The translations under genes and the position numbers were made by a program. This document shows, one piece after another, positions 1-10,878 of a stretch of 64,000 nt of DNA. Source of the stretch: Aspergillus flavus (lineage: Eukaryota > Ascomycota > Eurotiomycetes > Eurotiales > Aspergillaceae). Each line of letters starts with the position of its first letter. The first letter of the stretch is position 1. The notes beneath the pieces were generated by a model. It was given only the letters and a program-made list of their open reading frames with translations, did not search any database and was not told where the DNA came from. The stretch lies in NCBI RefSeq assembly GCF_009017415.1, contig NC_092409.1, positions 434,001-498,000 of the forward strand. The letters are read 5' to 3'.

Positions 1-44
1 AAAGACCATATTTATCTGACTAGCCATCTTCAAATGTTTTAACA

Positions 45-458
45 GTATTGATATTCGAGAGCCCTTTATTTCCATCCAACCTAGGCTTTGTCGGCAGACG
101 AATCAAGCTGTTCGACTTTGAGACAGCAGTTCAGATGTATTCAGTGGATATCATCACGATGGAGACGGTTAATCCAGACATGTATCCTCTGCCCTCCATC
201 GAACTGTTGAATATGCAGTTTGCATTCGCTCGTGCATTGCGTTTGAGGGGTGCCGCCGATCTTGGCCAGGAGGAGGTGGATAGCAGTGACTCTGAAAAAG
301 AGGAGGATGTACTGGTGGCTCAACCTCGAGGTCGAGCATACAACCTTCAAGAGAGCCAGTACCCTTCGAGGGTCTCAAGTCGAACGTCCACCAAAGGAGC
401 GCCAGGCTCCCGTGATACTTCGCGGAGCTTCAGCCTTTTTGCCAGAAGCCAGCATTAA
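45..458 (+). CDS. 3' terminal exon of an HNH-endonuclease-type protein (partial)
   Basis: This is the last exon of a gene that begins before the window. Bases 1-44 look like the end of an intron: a CTGAC branch site at 17-21 and an acceptor ending AACAG at 44. The exon reads through to a TAA at 456-458. Around residues 20-70 it has the pattern FETAVQMYS, then YPLPSIELLNMQ, then LRLRGAAD. This resembles the C-terminal end of fungal HNH-nuclease-domain proteins, where a 'YPLP..LL.MQ' stretch closes the domain. The tail is acidic then serine-rich and looks disordered. The catalytic His-Asn-His part would lie upstream and cannot be seen, so the family call is by resemblance only. Confidence 0.55.
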   Translation, partial: VLIFESPLFPSNLGFVGRRIKLFDFETAVQMYSVDIITMETVNPDMYPLPSIELLNMQFAFARALRLRGAADLGQEEVDSSDSEKEEDVLVAQPRGRAYNLQESQYPSRVSSRTSTKGAPGSRDTSRSFSLFARSQH

Positions 459-1199
459 TTAGCTGGAATTGAATTCCGTTGTCGAGCTAGACTTTTACAT
501 GCTCATGCAATGGTAGAAGGTTTGCCAGTAGCATGTCCTCGTTAATCTACTGTCCCACTGAGAGTTATCCATTAATCTAAAAGGTTATATGCACAATCCT
601 ACCCAGAACAACCCCAAGGAGAAACAAGACAAAGACGACCAGTGCCACCACGGATACCATTCGAGGTCAGCTAGCGGTGCGGCCTGGAGGCCATATTGTC
701 TACCCTTACTATATAGTAAGAGACCAGTTTAGAAATAATAATTGAATCACTATAGCCGCGTTATTTTAATGTTACTACCCAGGAAGTATTCATCTTAATA
801 CAAAGGATTCTATTTCAATTCAGTAAAAGTGTAAAAAAAAAGAAGAAGAAGAAGAAGAAGTTAGTGAAAGTGTATACATTTGAAGTGCCTCGTAAATGTT
901 GTGCTACGCGGAGGTACATTAAGGGCGACCGCTGGAACCACTTCTTGAATATCGAGTTTTGGCGTGGCCCGACCAAAGCATAACAGGTTCCATTGAGAGC
1001 CTGCGTGAAAATAGCAAGAGCAAAAAGACCATGCTAAGGCACGCCAGTGAGAATTCCACCGTCGAAGGGTAGGGCTCAACGCCGTACAGGATGACAAAGG
1101 CAGCCTTGCCAGCGGATAAATAGGGGTGCCACCCACGCTATTCTCGGCCTTCTCACAGGTCAGTGTAGAGTTAAACCGAGTACAACTACCTTTGCAGCC
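459..1199. other. intergenic region
   Basis: I see no convincing gene here. It holds the HNH gene's 3' flank and the promoter of the transporter at 1200. An AGA/AAG repeat lies at 833-860. Confidence 0.6.
833..860 (+). repeat. A-run followed by (AGA)n microsatellite
   Basis: Eight A residues run directly into about seven AGA units. This is a simple-sequence repeat in the intergenic space, about 340 nt before the transporter start. Confidence 0.9.
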
Positions 1200-2871
1200 A
1201 TGGGTTCATCTGATCATTCGGTTCTTTCCTCTATTCGCCTCAGCCTGGTTATGGTTGCGCTATGCCTTGCTGTATTCCTGACTGGGATGGTAAGGAGTCC
1301 AGCTTTGTAACACTAGCTGAAATTGCAGATGTTAACATCGTCTTTTAAAGGACCAAACAATCCTCGCGACAGTGACCCCGTCATTAACGAGCGAGTTCCA
1401 CAGCATCGATGATCTGGGGTGGTGGACTGCCGCATACCTGACCATGCTCAGCGTATTCCAGATTCCGTATGGCAAGCTCTACAGTCTGTTTTCAATCAAA
1501 ATCGTCTATCTTTCGGCGATTGGGATTTTTGAAATAGGCTCTCTAGTCTGTGCTACGGCGCCTAACTCCATTGCCATGATTTTTGGTCGCGCGATTGCCG
1601 GCGCTGGAGCGGCTGGCATTTTTACCGGTGGAATCATGATCACCACAAAGATTATCCCGCTCGATCGCCGTGCCTCCTACCTGGGTATCATGTCCGCTGC
1701 CTTTGGTGTTGCTGCCATCGTAGGACCTTTCATCGGGGGCGCCTTTACGGACAGATCTACATGGAGATGGTGCTTCTACATCAACCTACCACTGGGGTGC
1801 TTGAGCATCTTGGTATGTTTTTTGCTCGTGAATACGCCGGTGGACTCTTCAATCGCCTCACTGTCATTGCGCAATCGAGTCCGCCAGTTTGATTTCTTTG
1901 GGATGGTCAGCATGATGGGTGGCATCGTTTGCTTGCTTCTGGCACTCCAATGGGGCGGTACCCAATACCCCTGGAATAGTGGCAGGATCATCGCATTGCT
2001 GGTGGTGGCTGTACTCCTCATGATGGTATTTGTTCTCCTTCAGATATTTGTCCCCGGGTCCAAAACCATCCCCCGCAGCGTCTCGAGACATGCGTCGGTA
2101 TGGCATGCCGTCGGATACGCCATGTGTATCACGGGAGGGATCTACGTGGCCATCGTCTACATTCCAGTGTGGGTGCAGGCGGTACAACACAAATCAGCCC
2201 TGGATTCAGGGATCATGCTGACTCCACTGATCGTTGGTTACGTCGTATTCTCCGTGATCGCTGGAGTCCTCACTTCCAGGGTGAGCTATTACAACCCACC
2301 AATGATCCTGGGGACCATCCTGGCGAGCGTTGGTGCTGGGTTATTATCGACCCTGTCCACCAACACCTCGAACGGGTGTCTAATTGGGTACCAGGCATTG
2401 TACGGTATTGGTGTCGGACTAGGTTTTGGCCAGCCTAGCTACGTCGTGCAAACCGTATTATCTGAGGCAGATATCCCGATTGGTGTGACCTTAGTGACTC
2501 TTGTTCAACACCTAAGCTCGGCTATCTTCGTCGCGGTCGCTCAGGGAGTCTTCCAAAACACCCTTGCGCACACCGTCCGGTCACTGGCGCCAGGTGTTGA
2601 CCCTGCGAAGCTAACAAAGCTGGGCGCGACGCAGCTGAGTCAGTTCGTAGACGATCAAGACATGCCACACGTTCTAGAGGCGTACAGCACCGCAATTGCA
2701 CGGACGCTCTACATCCCAATGGCCCTCAGCTGTGCATCCGTGCTAGGGGCCTGTCTCACACCATGGATTTCAATGAAAAAAGCCAAGCCACAGCCAACAG
2801 AAAAACAGCCGACAGAAGACGAGCTGACAAAGGAAAAAGACGGTTGCACATCAGGGGTTAACGAGGCCTAG
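1200..2871 (+). CDS. DHA2-type MFS multidrug/toxin efflux transporter
   Basis: There are two exons: 1200-1289 (30 codons) and 1351-2871, giving 536 residues. The intron at 1290-1350 joins LTGM to DQTILATVTP, the conserved first-helix motif 'LD.TIL.TALP' of DHA2 drug:H+ antiporters. Next come the 'GW..AAYLL' segment, a motif A-like loop between helices 2 and 3, and 'GRAIAGAGAAGIFTGG' with motif C-type glycines ('GVAAIVGPFIGG'). About 14 hydrophobic helices are expected, which is usual for the family at this length. The C-terminus is charged and cytosolic (KKAKPQPTEKQ). Such pumps often export fungal secondary metabolites. It converges on the acetyltransferase at 2936, with 64 nt between the stop codons. 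The substrate is unknown. Confidence 0.9.
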
Positions 2872-2935
2872 ACTTACTCTCGTTGTCGATCATTTCTTTG
2901 TTATTCGTTATAGACTCAATTTCATTTCTTTATTC

Positions 2936-3765
2936 CTACAACTTGATGCGTTTTGCCCTTCCTTCCCATGGGAGCACCGTCTCTCCATCCCTGTATTCGC
3001 CCCCTGCCGGCCTCCACATAATCCAGACGGGATGCGCCTGAACCTCGTGTATTAATCTCCTCCCTTGCGTACTCCGTTCCTTGTGCTCCGAGAACCTCAT
3101 TCGTGGTCGCGCGATAGCCACAAATCCATACCGTTGATACAGTGCAAACCCCATCTCCGTAGCCTCGAGATACCCTTCCATGCCCAGTGCATCCATATGG
3201 CGGACGAACTCGTCCATAATAAGCTCCGTCGCGCCCCGCGAGCGATACTCGGGCAGTGCCCAGAGCGCATTCCCACCTATACCGACGTCAATCGACAAAA
3301 GAAAAATAAAAATAAAAATAACAAACACTAGGCAGACAAAAGAAAAGACATACAAACATGTCTATCCCCCATCAACCTCCCCCTCCACGCCCACAACTGG
3401 GCATAAAACTCCTCAGCCAATAACCTCATCTCACTCCCCTCCGGAAACCACTTCGCCTCAACCCTGGGTGCACCCGCGCGGTACGGATTACTGTGATGAA
3501 TGTGGTACATTCCTCCGGCGACAATCCGTCCGGATTCAGTATCGTAGCATTTCAACCAGATGATGTTCGGGTCGGATTCAGCCGCTTGACGTAAGGACTT
3601 TTTCACATCCGCAAGGGCTGTCGCTTCAGCCTCGTTGCCTTCCCCAAGGTGGGCGAACGTTAATTCCCCAACGGCTTGGAGGGGAGAGCTCCACGAGGTC
3701 CAGTAGCTGGTTATTAGCTCGTCCCAGTCTTGGGTTAGATTTGCGCGTGAGACTATGAGGGGCAT
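2936..3765 (-). CDS. GNAT-family N-acetyltransferase
   Basis: There are two exons on the minus strand: 3765-3354 and 3276-2936, 250 residues. The intron is 3277-3353 (donor GTATGT, acceptor TATAG). Splicing joins DRHV to CGNALWALPEYRSRGATELIMDE. 'LPEYRSRG' is the acetyl-CoA binding motif A (Q/RxxGxG/A type) of the GNAT fold. 'LYQRYGF' near the C-terminus is the usual last-strand motif of these enzymes. The N-terminus starts MPLIVSRA with an acidic helix, a common fungal GNAT layout. It is tail-to-tail with the DHA2 pump. The acyl acceptor cannot be deduced. Confidence 0.85.
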
Positions 3766-4004
3766 TTTCGTTTAGTTCGTCTTATCCACCGTATTCTGTG
3801 AAAGTTGGTATTCTATCCTTCAGAGGAAACGACAGTCATGGTCATGGTCAAAGAAGAGGGGCATGTCACATTTCTAACAATTAATCCGGGGTACGAGCAA
3901 AGATATACGAGGCATCTAAAGCAAGTCGTAACACATGTATAGCAAACGCACCAATAAAACAAAAAAAAACCCATTTCCCAAACTCCCCGAACAAAGCCGT
4001 GTCA

Positions 4005-5411
4005 CTACACCATCGTCCTCGGCTCCTGGATAACGACCGAGCTAGACTTATTCGCATCCACCGACGACGTCCCAGTCCCACCCTCTGATGTCCGATCACC
4101 TATGGATCCAAGCTTTCGACTCCACCGTCCCGAAAAGCCCTTCTTTCCTTCACGAAGCAGCCAACCTCGTGCGGAGTAAACCAGGGGACGGAGGGTGGGT
4201 AAGCACGCGGCGATCAAACCTAGACTGACTTCGATCATGCTCCACCAGAGCATTGTGGTGACGGTTTCTAGACCGTTAGACATAACCCTCTACGAGGTAA
4301 GGTAAGGGAGACTCACGATCGGGATCATATCCAGCCTCGTACCCAACCAGAAAGACGATCAGGTAAATGGCCAATCTCACGACAGAGGCTGACAGCGCCC
4401 TAGTGGAAACCGTATCAGCGGTGGATGACAATTAGAATTCCAACAGGGAGCGTTACATCAACCCCACCCCGAATATACAACTCAGGGCAATCTTCCGTCT
4501 CACAGACATTTGAAGCATCCAAATCTGCATGTCATCGTCAGCCTAACTAGCATCATGTCACATGATCAACCCATACCTTCGGAAAGGGCAATAACAGTAT
4601 CGCCAAATCAGTGATCAGGTCCGAAATGACCAGCGCCGATTCAGCGGCAAGGGGGTCTCCACATTTCTCCCTTACTTCCTGGATAGGCGCCCAATGGAGG
4701 TAGATCTTTGTCTTGCAGCCGAATAAAAACAGGAGAAAGAATGCCACGGCCCATACCACCGTTACAGCGAGGCAGATGTTGGAGACAATGGTGAATCTGG
4801 ATTTCGTGTTCGAGACAAAGATCCGGCGGTAGAAGAGGATGATACTCGCCTTGATGAAGCCGTATGCTGCGATCATGAAGAGTTGGAAGTAGAATTCAAT
4901 CTTGGCTTCGGTTTCGTAGGCGCGGTTGTACTTTGCTAATGCCTTTTTGGGATCGTCGCTTATGGGGTAGGGCGTAGGGTATCCCATTACGTGAACGGAG
5001 TAGCCTTGCAGATCTTCGTGAGCGGTTACCATATTGGGTGTGAGGTGCTGGTACTAACCATAGATGAAGCATATGCCCATTCCAGTCACCATAATCTGAG
5101 TCATGGGAGACGTGTCAGAGGCATGCCTTATCTGCAACGTAGGATGGGGGGTATACCGCTGCGGGCACGAGCAGCCAGTCATCCAGTCCAAGGCGAACCT
5201 TTTGCTTTCCTCGAGCGAGGAAACGAAGCATTACACATGCTAGACAGACGATGGGGAGGACTATACCGGCTGCTAGCACTTCGCCGGCTGAAGCAAGCGC
5301 AAATGAGAGGTGCGTCCAATGTGGACTAGATTCCATGGTGGGCCTCTTTGGGTGAGTGGATTGGGTGGACCTTAATGGATCTGCGGGTTTGTGAGTTGTA
5401 AAACTTTCCAT
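4005..5411 (-). CDS. rhodopsin-domain (PTH11-like) seven-helix membrane protein
   Basis: I place six exons: 5411-5157, 5095-5059, 5004-4577, 4524 to about 4450, about 4390-4316, and 4267-4005. Joins in frame give the family hallmarks in order: a first helix, 'GLDDWLL' after helix 2, 'GICFIYG', 'YFQLFMIAAYGFIKASIILFYRRIF' (helices 3-4), 'GCKTK', 'DLITDLAILLLPFPKIW' (helix 5), then 'RLAIYLIVFLVGYEAGYD' and 'MLWWSMIEVSLGLIAACLPTLRPL' (helices 6-7). The cytosolic tail is Ser/Lys-rich. The start could instead be Met26 at 5336, which looks like the more usual N-terminus. The role of this large fungal family is mostly unknown; some members act in surface sensing. Confidence 0.85.
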
Positions 5412-5805
5412 GAGGATTCATGCTGCCTTCAGTGAACCGCTTATATGTTCCCTCCCCTCTCGTGTGGAGGTCAGAAATATTTTCTTTAAGCAAGGATGAG
5501 GCTGACATGGTGCATGACTACCGCGTGTATGTTATAATTGGGTTATCGCGTTGACTTTGGTGTCCAGAATGTCCAGTCAGCCTCGTAATTTTAGAGCACC
5601 TGCATAACTGGGAACCGAGTGACGAGGCGGGGTAGAGGGGGCCTGACTACGAGAAATGTGGCCTACGTTTTCACCTGTTTTGGTTGTCCTGTAGGCCCTT
5701 GCCCTCATCTCTTTCTCATTAGCTTGTTCTCTATGACGGGCGATTACTGATATCCAGACACGCCTGGAAACTAAGGATTGCAGCGGTATACTGGAGCAAC
5801 CGAAG
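5412..5805. other. divergent promoter region
   Basis: About 390 nt separate the divergently transcribed rhodopsin-domain gene (minus) and the UstYa-family gene (plus). I see no other feature. Confidence 0.5.
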
Positions 5806-6704
5806 ATGGGACACGCAGAAGAAGAGGAATATGAATCGCTTTCTTCAGAACATGGCACTCAAAATACATGGGAGGCACGAGAAAGAGCGGGCTTTCTGGC
5901 TTGGTTGAAACCCCATTTTCTACTTGGACTACTCTTTCTTTCTATATTGTTCAATGTTCTGTTGATTCTTGGCTGGACATCAAGTCGAGATGAATTATCT
6001 GCGCCTAAGCAGCCCGTCTGGGTCGGTTCTAGTTACAGACGGGAAGAATTGAAACTAGGATTCACGAAGGAAGACACAATGTGGTGGAATACCAAGTACA
6101 GCGGCTCAAATGAGAGAGAAGTCAGTGATCTCTGGCACAACGAGATCCCATGGGAAAACGGGATCATCGCAATCGACAAACAAGAGGCAAGTTCATTGGG
6201 ACTGCCCGAGTCGCAGTCGTTCCCGTGGGACGTGACAAAAGGGATCTATATCCTGAATGCACATCATATTCTCCATTGCATTGTAAGTCTTTCAGCATGC
6301 TTCATCCGATTCTCGCATGTTGAGAACTCTAGCGCAATTTATACATTTCCATTGAGGAATACCGGTACAATCGTCCTCAGAGCGTTACTTATCCTCATAT
6401 CTTGCACTGTCTAGACAGTATCCGGGTGGAGACCATGTGCGCGGCCGATGATACCCTACGATATGTTCCTTTAAATAATATGTCCGGATTCAAGCCCGGA
6501 GATGGACAGAAGCGCATGTGCCGCGACTGGCATCAGATACAGTCCTTTGTCAAGAAGCATGACCCATGCTATCGGTATGTTTTTCCTGGGGATGACAGTG
6601 TCTCTAATTTGGAAAGATTCAAATATTGTCCCAATGATTCGCCTTACATACCCAAGATTCGAGAGTACTTTAGGTATAGTGATGATTGGCTACCGTTTCC
6701 ATAG
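5806..6704 (+). CDS. UstYa-family (DUF3328) oxidase
   Basis: Two exons, 5806-6282 and 6333-6704, give 282 residues. The intron at 6283-6332 (GTAAGT to CTCTAG, 50 nt) restores 'HHILHC' + 'IRNLYISIEEYRYNRPQ' + 'HILHCLDSIR'. These are the two HxxHC motifs that define the UstYa family. One membrane helix lies at about residues 36-56 after an acidic N-terminus, as is usual. C-terminal conserved pieces are present (MCAADDT, RMCRDWHQI). Characterised relatives (ustiloxin, asperipin, phomopsin and cyclochlorotine loci) perform oxidative cyclisation, dehydrogenation, hydroxylation or chlorination of peptide-type products. It lies tail-to-tail with the small secreted peptide gene at 6858. Confidence 0.9.
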
Positions 6705-6857
6705 AAGCTTTTTGCGTATATAGTAAAATGAGAAAAGCATCGTTTAACACCTATACTCCATAACATGATAAGATCATAATGGCATCCGTTATCATCCAAA
6801 TGTCAAATTAAGCTTTCCCCCGCGTACCCTATTTCATCCTCATCTTGATCCTCCATA

Positions 6858-6989
6858 TCACAGGCAACAATACTTGGGTTCGATGACGGCCATGTCGGGG
6901 TTTGCATTAGGCTCGGCCTCGGGGATTGGAATTGGATTGGCCATTGCGGTGGCTGCAACTAAATAGAGGACGTAGTGAGAGAACTGCAT
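6858..6989 (-). CDS. 43-residue secreted peptide ending Tyr-Cys-Cys-Leu; candidate RiPP precursor
   Basis: A single exon on the minus strand starts at ATG 6989 and stops at TGA 6858-6860. It begins MQFSHYVLYLVAATAMA, a signal peptide with a likely cleavage after AMA. It continues NPIPIPEAEPNANPD, a Pro/Glu/Asn-rich spacer, and ends IEPKYCCL with two adjacent cysteines. No basic Lys-Arg repeat is present, unlike ustiloxin or asperipin precursors. It sits between a UstYa-family gene (154 nt away, tail-to-tail) and a GliT-like oxidoreductase (divergent). That context makes a peptide natural-product precursor plausible, but this is inference. The alternative is an unrelated small secreted protein or a fortuitous ORF. 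Confidence 0.55.
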   Translation of the reverse strand: MQFSHYVLYLVAATAMANPIPIPEAEPNANPDMAVIEPKYCCL

Positions 6990-7724
6990 GTTTTGGGCTT
7001 TTGAGATCTATATCGATGAGTCGAGGTCAGCCTACTGTTCCTTAGTTCGAAGTATCATTGAAAGGAGTAACCGAACCAGTGTGATTTGACTATACGAGGC
7101 TTGGAATGCTCTTCGCAGGTTTCTGCTCCAGAGATTTATGCGTATGTCTCCAGCTAGACTATATATGTGCAACCCTCTAATAATTTCGTTATTTTATATG
7201 TCATGACTCGTTCCAGCATCAGATGATCATTCCTGCAGCAAGGATGAAGAGCTACCGATGCTATGTGCCTCGTGTTATTAACTTTTAACTTCTTCTATTT
7301 ACTCTGTTTATTTAATTGCCTTTCTAAAACGCCTCGTTGGTTGCATTTCTATTTTTATTGGATCTGCATTCTGCGACGTTGCAGGACGGACACCACCTAA
7401 AATAGGGCAACGTCCCGTCATCCGCTCCGTTTCTTTGTCTGTATTTGGAGCCTTACCTGTATCGAATCCCTGTTGTCTTGTAACACCGACTCGGCAGCCA
7501 GTCAGAAGATGATCATTGTGCAGGTGGTGGGGTAAGACACATTCACTACCATACGTTCCCCTCCTTTGCAAATTGCGTGTAACGGGTATCGTTGCCTAAT
7601 TGCCTCACTTGCCATACATAACAGACCTGCGGCTCCCCCTCCTTATTTCACTTCTTACTTTAAACTCCCAATTCCAACGATTATCCCAGAAAGTATATCC
7701 AATACCTCTTGATTTCTCAACACT
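6990..7724. other. divergent intergenic region
   Basis: About 735 nt lie between the divergent peptide gene and the FAD oxidoreductase. I see no further ORF with splice or family support. It probably carries both promoters. Confidence 0.5.
7156..7165 (-). promoter_or_regulatory. possible TATA element of the small peptide gene
   Basis: An ACATATATAG stretch on the minus strand lies about 170 nt before the ATG at 6989. Position and sequence fit a TATA box, but AT-rich strings are common here. Confidence 0.25.
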
Positions 7725-8740
7725 ATGGACTCGGTGGTAGATGTCCTGATTGCCGGCGCCGGTCCAGCCGGTCTCACCGCTGCCCTCACACTGGCCCGCC
7801 AACTTCATACAGCCGTCGTATTCGACAACAAAAGCTATCGCAATGCGAATATCTCCCACATGCACATGATTCCAACATGGGACCACAGAGATCCTGCTCA
7901 ATTCCGCGCTGAAGCTCGCGACGAAGTTCTCCATCACTATGACACGATTAAGATCGAAGACGTGGACCTCAAAACAGCGGAGAAGACTAGTGATGGACTC
8001 TTCCAACTTGTTGATGCCAATGACAAGGTGTGGAAAGGAAGAAAATTAATTATTACTACTGGTTCGGAAAATGTCTTCCCTGATATTCCGGGATACGCAG
8101 AAGCGTGGGGTCAGAGAATGTATACTCATCATCAACCCATTATTCATTGGAAGATCGGCGATCCTAGCTAACACAGTCCAGTTTCCACTGCCTCTTCTGC
8201 AAAGGATATGAAGACCGCTCTACGGATAGAGCTGGCGTGCTCGCCATTCAATCTGCCGGGAATGTCCCGATGGCAATGCATCAGACGGAATCAGCCGCTC
8301 AGCTCGCCCGAAAAGTGACCATCTACACCAACGGAGCGGAGGAACTTGGTGCTCAGATTTTCTCAACCCTAACAGACAAGGACAAGACCCGCTTCACAGT
8401 TAACAATACCCCGATCAAGAAGCTCACCCATACCGGCTCCTCTATTCACCTAGAGCTCGCGGACGGCACGACTAAGGAAGAAACCTTCCTGGTCCATAGC
8501 CCTAACACTACTGTCAAAGGCCCGCTTGCCAGTCAGCTTGGTCTGGAGCTTACGCCCATGGGCGACATCAATGCCGCACCACCGATGCATCAGACCAGCG
8601 TGCGCGGTGTCTTTGCGGCGGGTGACTGCATCACTCCGTATAAGGTTATCGCGGGCGCGATTTCGAGCGGTTGTAATGCAGCGGTGGCTGCTTCGGCGCA
8701 GTTGTTGGCGGAGAAGCATGGTCATCAGCCGCTGTTTTAG
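7725..8740 (+). CDS. GliT/thioredoxin-reductase-like FAD disulfide oxidoreductase
   Basis: Exons 7725-8119 and 8182-8740 give 317 residues. The intron at 8120-8181 (GTATAC to GTCCAG) joins QRI to FHCLFCKGYEDR. The N-terminus has the FAD dinucleotide motif VLIAGAGPAGLTAA (residues 7-20). The redox-active CLFC lies at about 135-138, in the FHCxFCxGYE setting of GliT-type dithiol oxidases. The C-terminal FAD motif is GVFAAGDC. The NADPH-binding glycine motif is poor, as in GliT, where oxygen is the electron acceptor. Such enzymes make or break disulfides in small metabolites (gliotoxin, holomycin). Its neighbour encodes a peptide with vicinal cysteines, a tempting substrate. Confidence 0.85.
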
Positions 8741-9442
8741 CTGCCTTGTAATGTTGCAAGGAGTCTTGAGCGATGGTACTCGTTGCGACCGTGTTCCTTA
8801 CGGTGAGGCTCTTTATCAATCACGCGCTTTACTTCAATTAGGTGTTAGAATGCCCTTGCAGTTAATGCTTGTCTCTCATCGTCATCGGGATGCTAGTGTA
8901 TGTTCGTCGCGGGCGAAGAACAGCCTGGTGGATGGTTGACAATTGACCGAATAGTTTGCGACCAGGATATCGTGAAACAAAGATCTTAGTTCTTGCATCA
9001 AGTGATATTTCTCTACCGAAGAGCAATGTGTTGAAGGTGAAGTTGAAAAATAGTACAGTTGCAGTAATAGTAGACAACACAAGTCTTGGTAACTGGCATA
9101 TGGTGAAAGTAGTACTAAGTAGTTGTATGTTTGGTGCGGATGTCGAATGCAAATATATAAATCCAACTCCCCTAAATGACTCCCCACACGGGAGAAACAA
9201 GAACCTCAAGTAAAGCAAATGATTACTTCTCCATGTATATTTATAAAGTATATGAACAGATATACACATATGATTGTTATAATTGTCTTTTTTGAAATTC
9301 TGGTAGTACCCGGAAAGAATTGCGTATTGAGTAGGTACTGCTGTTCATCAGTGCAAGCAGAACCTTCTGACTTTCGTTTCTGATTTTGGCAGGAAATTAC
9401 TGCTAGAGTATATATGCATTAAGCTAAGCTGATTGACAACAA
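8741..9442. other. intergenic region
   Basis: About 700 nt of AT-rich DNA with no supported gene, between the FAD oxidoreductase and the tRNA. Confidence 0.6.
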
Positions 9443-9513
9443 GGCCGGCTGGCCCAATGGCAAGGCGCTTGACTACGAATCAAGAGATTGCAGGTTCGAC
9501 CCCTGCGTCGGTC
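9443..9513 (+). tRNA. tRNA-Arg (anticodon ACG)
   Basis: A 71-nt cloverleaf. The acceptor stem GGCCGGC pairs with GTCGGTC (two G-U pairs). The D arm is GCC/GGC. The anticodon stem CTTGA/TCAAG carries the loop CTACGAA with ACG at 34-36, and the T arm is GCAGG-TTCGACC-CCTGC. There is no intron. A run of T residues follows at 9517-9521, a pol III terminator. ACG (read as ICG) decodes CGU, CGC and CGA arginine codons. Confidence 0.93.
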
Positions 9514-9516
9514 AAT

Positions 9517-9521
9517 CTTTT
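9517..9521 (+). terminator. pol III T-run terminator of tRNA-Arg
   Basis: Five T residues lie four bases after the tRNA 3' end, with a second T-run just downstream. Confidence 0.6.
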
Positions 9522-10878
9522 TGGTTTCGATTTTTTCTCCCTCGCCAGCAAAAGCGGTGTCAGGATGGATCCACTCCACAAACCAACCCTAAGTAAAGAT
9601 GAGTGGAGTTCACCCGCTGACCCTTCTCCGCTTATTTTGCTTTTTCTTGTTATCATTCCCATGAGAATTCCATGGGGTCATATTTATTTCTCAATATTGC
9701 AAATTGGGTTTACACTGTGAAATAAGACCTAGCCAACTCTTTCTAGCCTGATAGAACATGTCATCTGAGCTGTGCAGAGAACAGCCACAGACCGATCGCG
9801 CAGGAGACTTCAGAGCAAGACCCTGTGTAATTGTATATTTAATAATCATTGGAACAGGACAAGCATCGGTATTCGCGCGGTTTGTTTTAATCGAGAGGAC
9901 AGAGAGGTTGCGCATTGTAGCTGGTAAGGCAGCATTGCTATCAATATACGGCTTAATGCATAGGATATTTTGCGTCCTAACTATCACTGGCTTTGTTCTA
10001 ATGTGTTGGGTGAGGTTCCATGGCCGACAGGAGCTGAGGCCCAAGACTAGGGCCATCTTGGGCCGCATGGATTATACCCCAGAGTCCTCGGACTTGCTGT
10101 CGTAGACAAATCGATAGTAGAGGTACGTTGCGCCAATGAAAGAGGTTCACAATAGATATAAAACGCCGTTGGCCGCTTTCTTCGTTTGAAGGCAGGAGAT
10201 ACGTTTGACGGAGAGTCGCGTGGCGTAGAATGCTCTGGACTCTAATCCATGAATATAAATCCAACCACTGCCAGGAAAGAATAAGAAGAGCAAAGTGAGG
10301 CGGAAATTGCGACGTCGGAAAACCCAAAAACCAATAATGAAACGATCTAGCAATTCAATTGGCTTGTTTGGATCGATGGCTGAGTTGATCACTTATCAAC
10401 GCTGAGCAAACACCTCCGAGGCGGCAAATTATAGGTGCTAGGGAAGCCCCCTCTCAAAAAGTGGCGGATGACAGCTCTATTCTCGCTACGACTATGCAGG
10501 GGATAATTTGGCCCGCCTTGAGACGTCATACAAACAACGTGGACACCATTATTGGCTTTGACGTAGTTCTGCACCTGGGTTGATACCGGCATGTTGGAGG
10601 AGGATGGCACATGGACATAGTTGGGTGACGCTTATTATCCTGGTAGTCGCTATTGTATATCCTCATCGATTATTGATTGATTAGAATACATGGATATGCA
10701 AGGTCTCAATAGTCTAGTAATTGCAGAACTAATATATGGACACGGGGAAGCAATTCGAATATTATCCGAGCCTGTGCGAGCAAGGTGGGGTTGGAATATC
10801 ATGAGAGGAACCAGCGCCAGTAAATAGCCTAATGCCGAATAGAGTTGGTTCAGCAGTGTGTAGAGATCCAGCGGACAA
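9522..10878. other. intergenic region
   Basis: Several random-looking short ORFs overlap on both strands. None has family motifs, splice logic or length support, so no gene is called. Confidence 0.5.

Noticed and set aside
9691..10105. Overlapping ORFs on both strands after the tRNA
   Set aside because: They are mirror-image open frames of similar length, with no motifs and no supporting splice sites.
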